Shown here piece by piece: positions 63,889-64,000 of a DNA stretch of 64,000 nt. The DNA is from UBA7359 sp038142205 (lineage in GTDB: Bacteria > Pseudomonadota > Gammaproteobacteria > Eutrophobiales > Eutrophobiaceae). The position numbers were made by a program, and so were the translations under genes. The number at the start of each line of letters is the position of its first letter. Positions within the stretch are counted from its first letter, which is position 1. The DNA lies in assembly GCA_038142205.1 (NCBI GenBank), contig JAYQJO010000001.1, forward strand, positions 496,001 through 560,000. Direction: 5' to 3'. The notes beneath the pieces are model-generated. The model was given only the letters and a program-made list of their open reading frames with translations, had not been told where the DNA came from and made no database searches.

Positions 63889-64000
63889 GTGCTGAATTAG
63901 CATTAGCCATTCCTGAAATTACATTATTTGCACTAGCTTGTCTGGTGTTGATTATTGAAGCATTTAATAAAGATCCTGAACATGCTTTAACGTACTGGGT
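63885..64000 (+). CDS. nuoN: NADH-quinone oxidoreductase subunit N, 5' end (runs off the window)
   Basis: The ATG at 63885 overlaps the nuoM stop. The visible 38 residues (MSAELALAIPEITLFALACL then VLIIEAFNKDPEHALTYWV) match the NuoN N-terminus, and the position as last gene of the operon fits. Confidence 0.9.
   Translation, partial: MSAELALAIPEITLFALACLVLIIEAFNKDPEHALTYW

Overview
The window is one contiguous, gene-dense stretch of an AT-rich bacterial chromosome. Gene content and order point to a gammaproteobacterium: rng-yhdP, mnmA-nudJ, ribD-ribE-ribBA-ribH-nusB-thiL, AcnB, class I fumarase, and a complex I operon with separate nuoC and nuoD. Hopanoid genes (hpnH, hpnB, an hpnM/mlaC-type gene, mlaA), phosphonate genes and a DUF1302/DUF1329 export cassette suggest an environmental or host-associated lineage of the sulfur-oxidiser/methanotroph kind. 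I cannot name the genus. I see no CRISPR array, insertion sequence or prophage.

Layout. 1-1419: 5' end of a DUF815-type ATPase, preceded by a wrecked class I adenylate cyclase gene (cyaA). 1823-8443: glyA, nrdR and the riboflavin operon with nusB and thiL. 8462-12229: small genes (DsrE-like lipoprotein, RRM protein, cold-shock protein), a MetA-family acyltransferase, a P-loop ATPase and a DUF1059 protein. 12226-18231: fumarase, acnB, mnmA, nudJ. 18309-21009: part of an Mrp-type antiporter operon plus a thioredoxin-like protein. 21019-26425: yhdP and rng, followed by a GGDEF relic. 27018-30861: mlaA, mlaC/hpnM, hpnB, hpnH, divergent from dxs (31082-32979). 33256-38232: aminoethylphosphonate pathway (phnW, ppd, a pepM-cytidylyltransferase fusion, a second nucleotidyltransferase). 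38413-43456: two paralogous Ser/Thr kinases with C-terminal cyclic-nucleotide-binding domains, flanking pgi and a CBS protein. 43572-50059: DUF1302, DUF1329, YCF48-like and MMPL/RND genes, then tRNA-Arg(CCT). 50760-64000: nuoA to nuoN, the last running off the window.

Two themes stand out. First, lipid and envelope chemistry: dxs feeds isoprenoids, the hpn genes modify hopanoids, mlaA/mlaC and yhdP move lipids, the phosphonate genes can make CMP-activated aminoethylphosphonate as a head group, and the RND cassette looks like an outer-membrane-directed exporter. Second, broken reading frames. cyaA and a GGDEF gene are true relics. ribE, thiL, the P-loop ATPase, dxs and the RND gene each carry an apparent single-base indel, mostly in a homopolymer. 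mlaA has one in-frame stop, and pepM lacks a canonical start codon. Homopolymer indels in essential genes suggest sequencing or assembly error, or slippage-tolerated frameshifts. The cyaA and GGDEF relics suggest real loss of second-messenger signalling. All calls come from reading the sequence; no database search was run.
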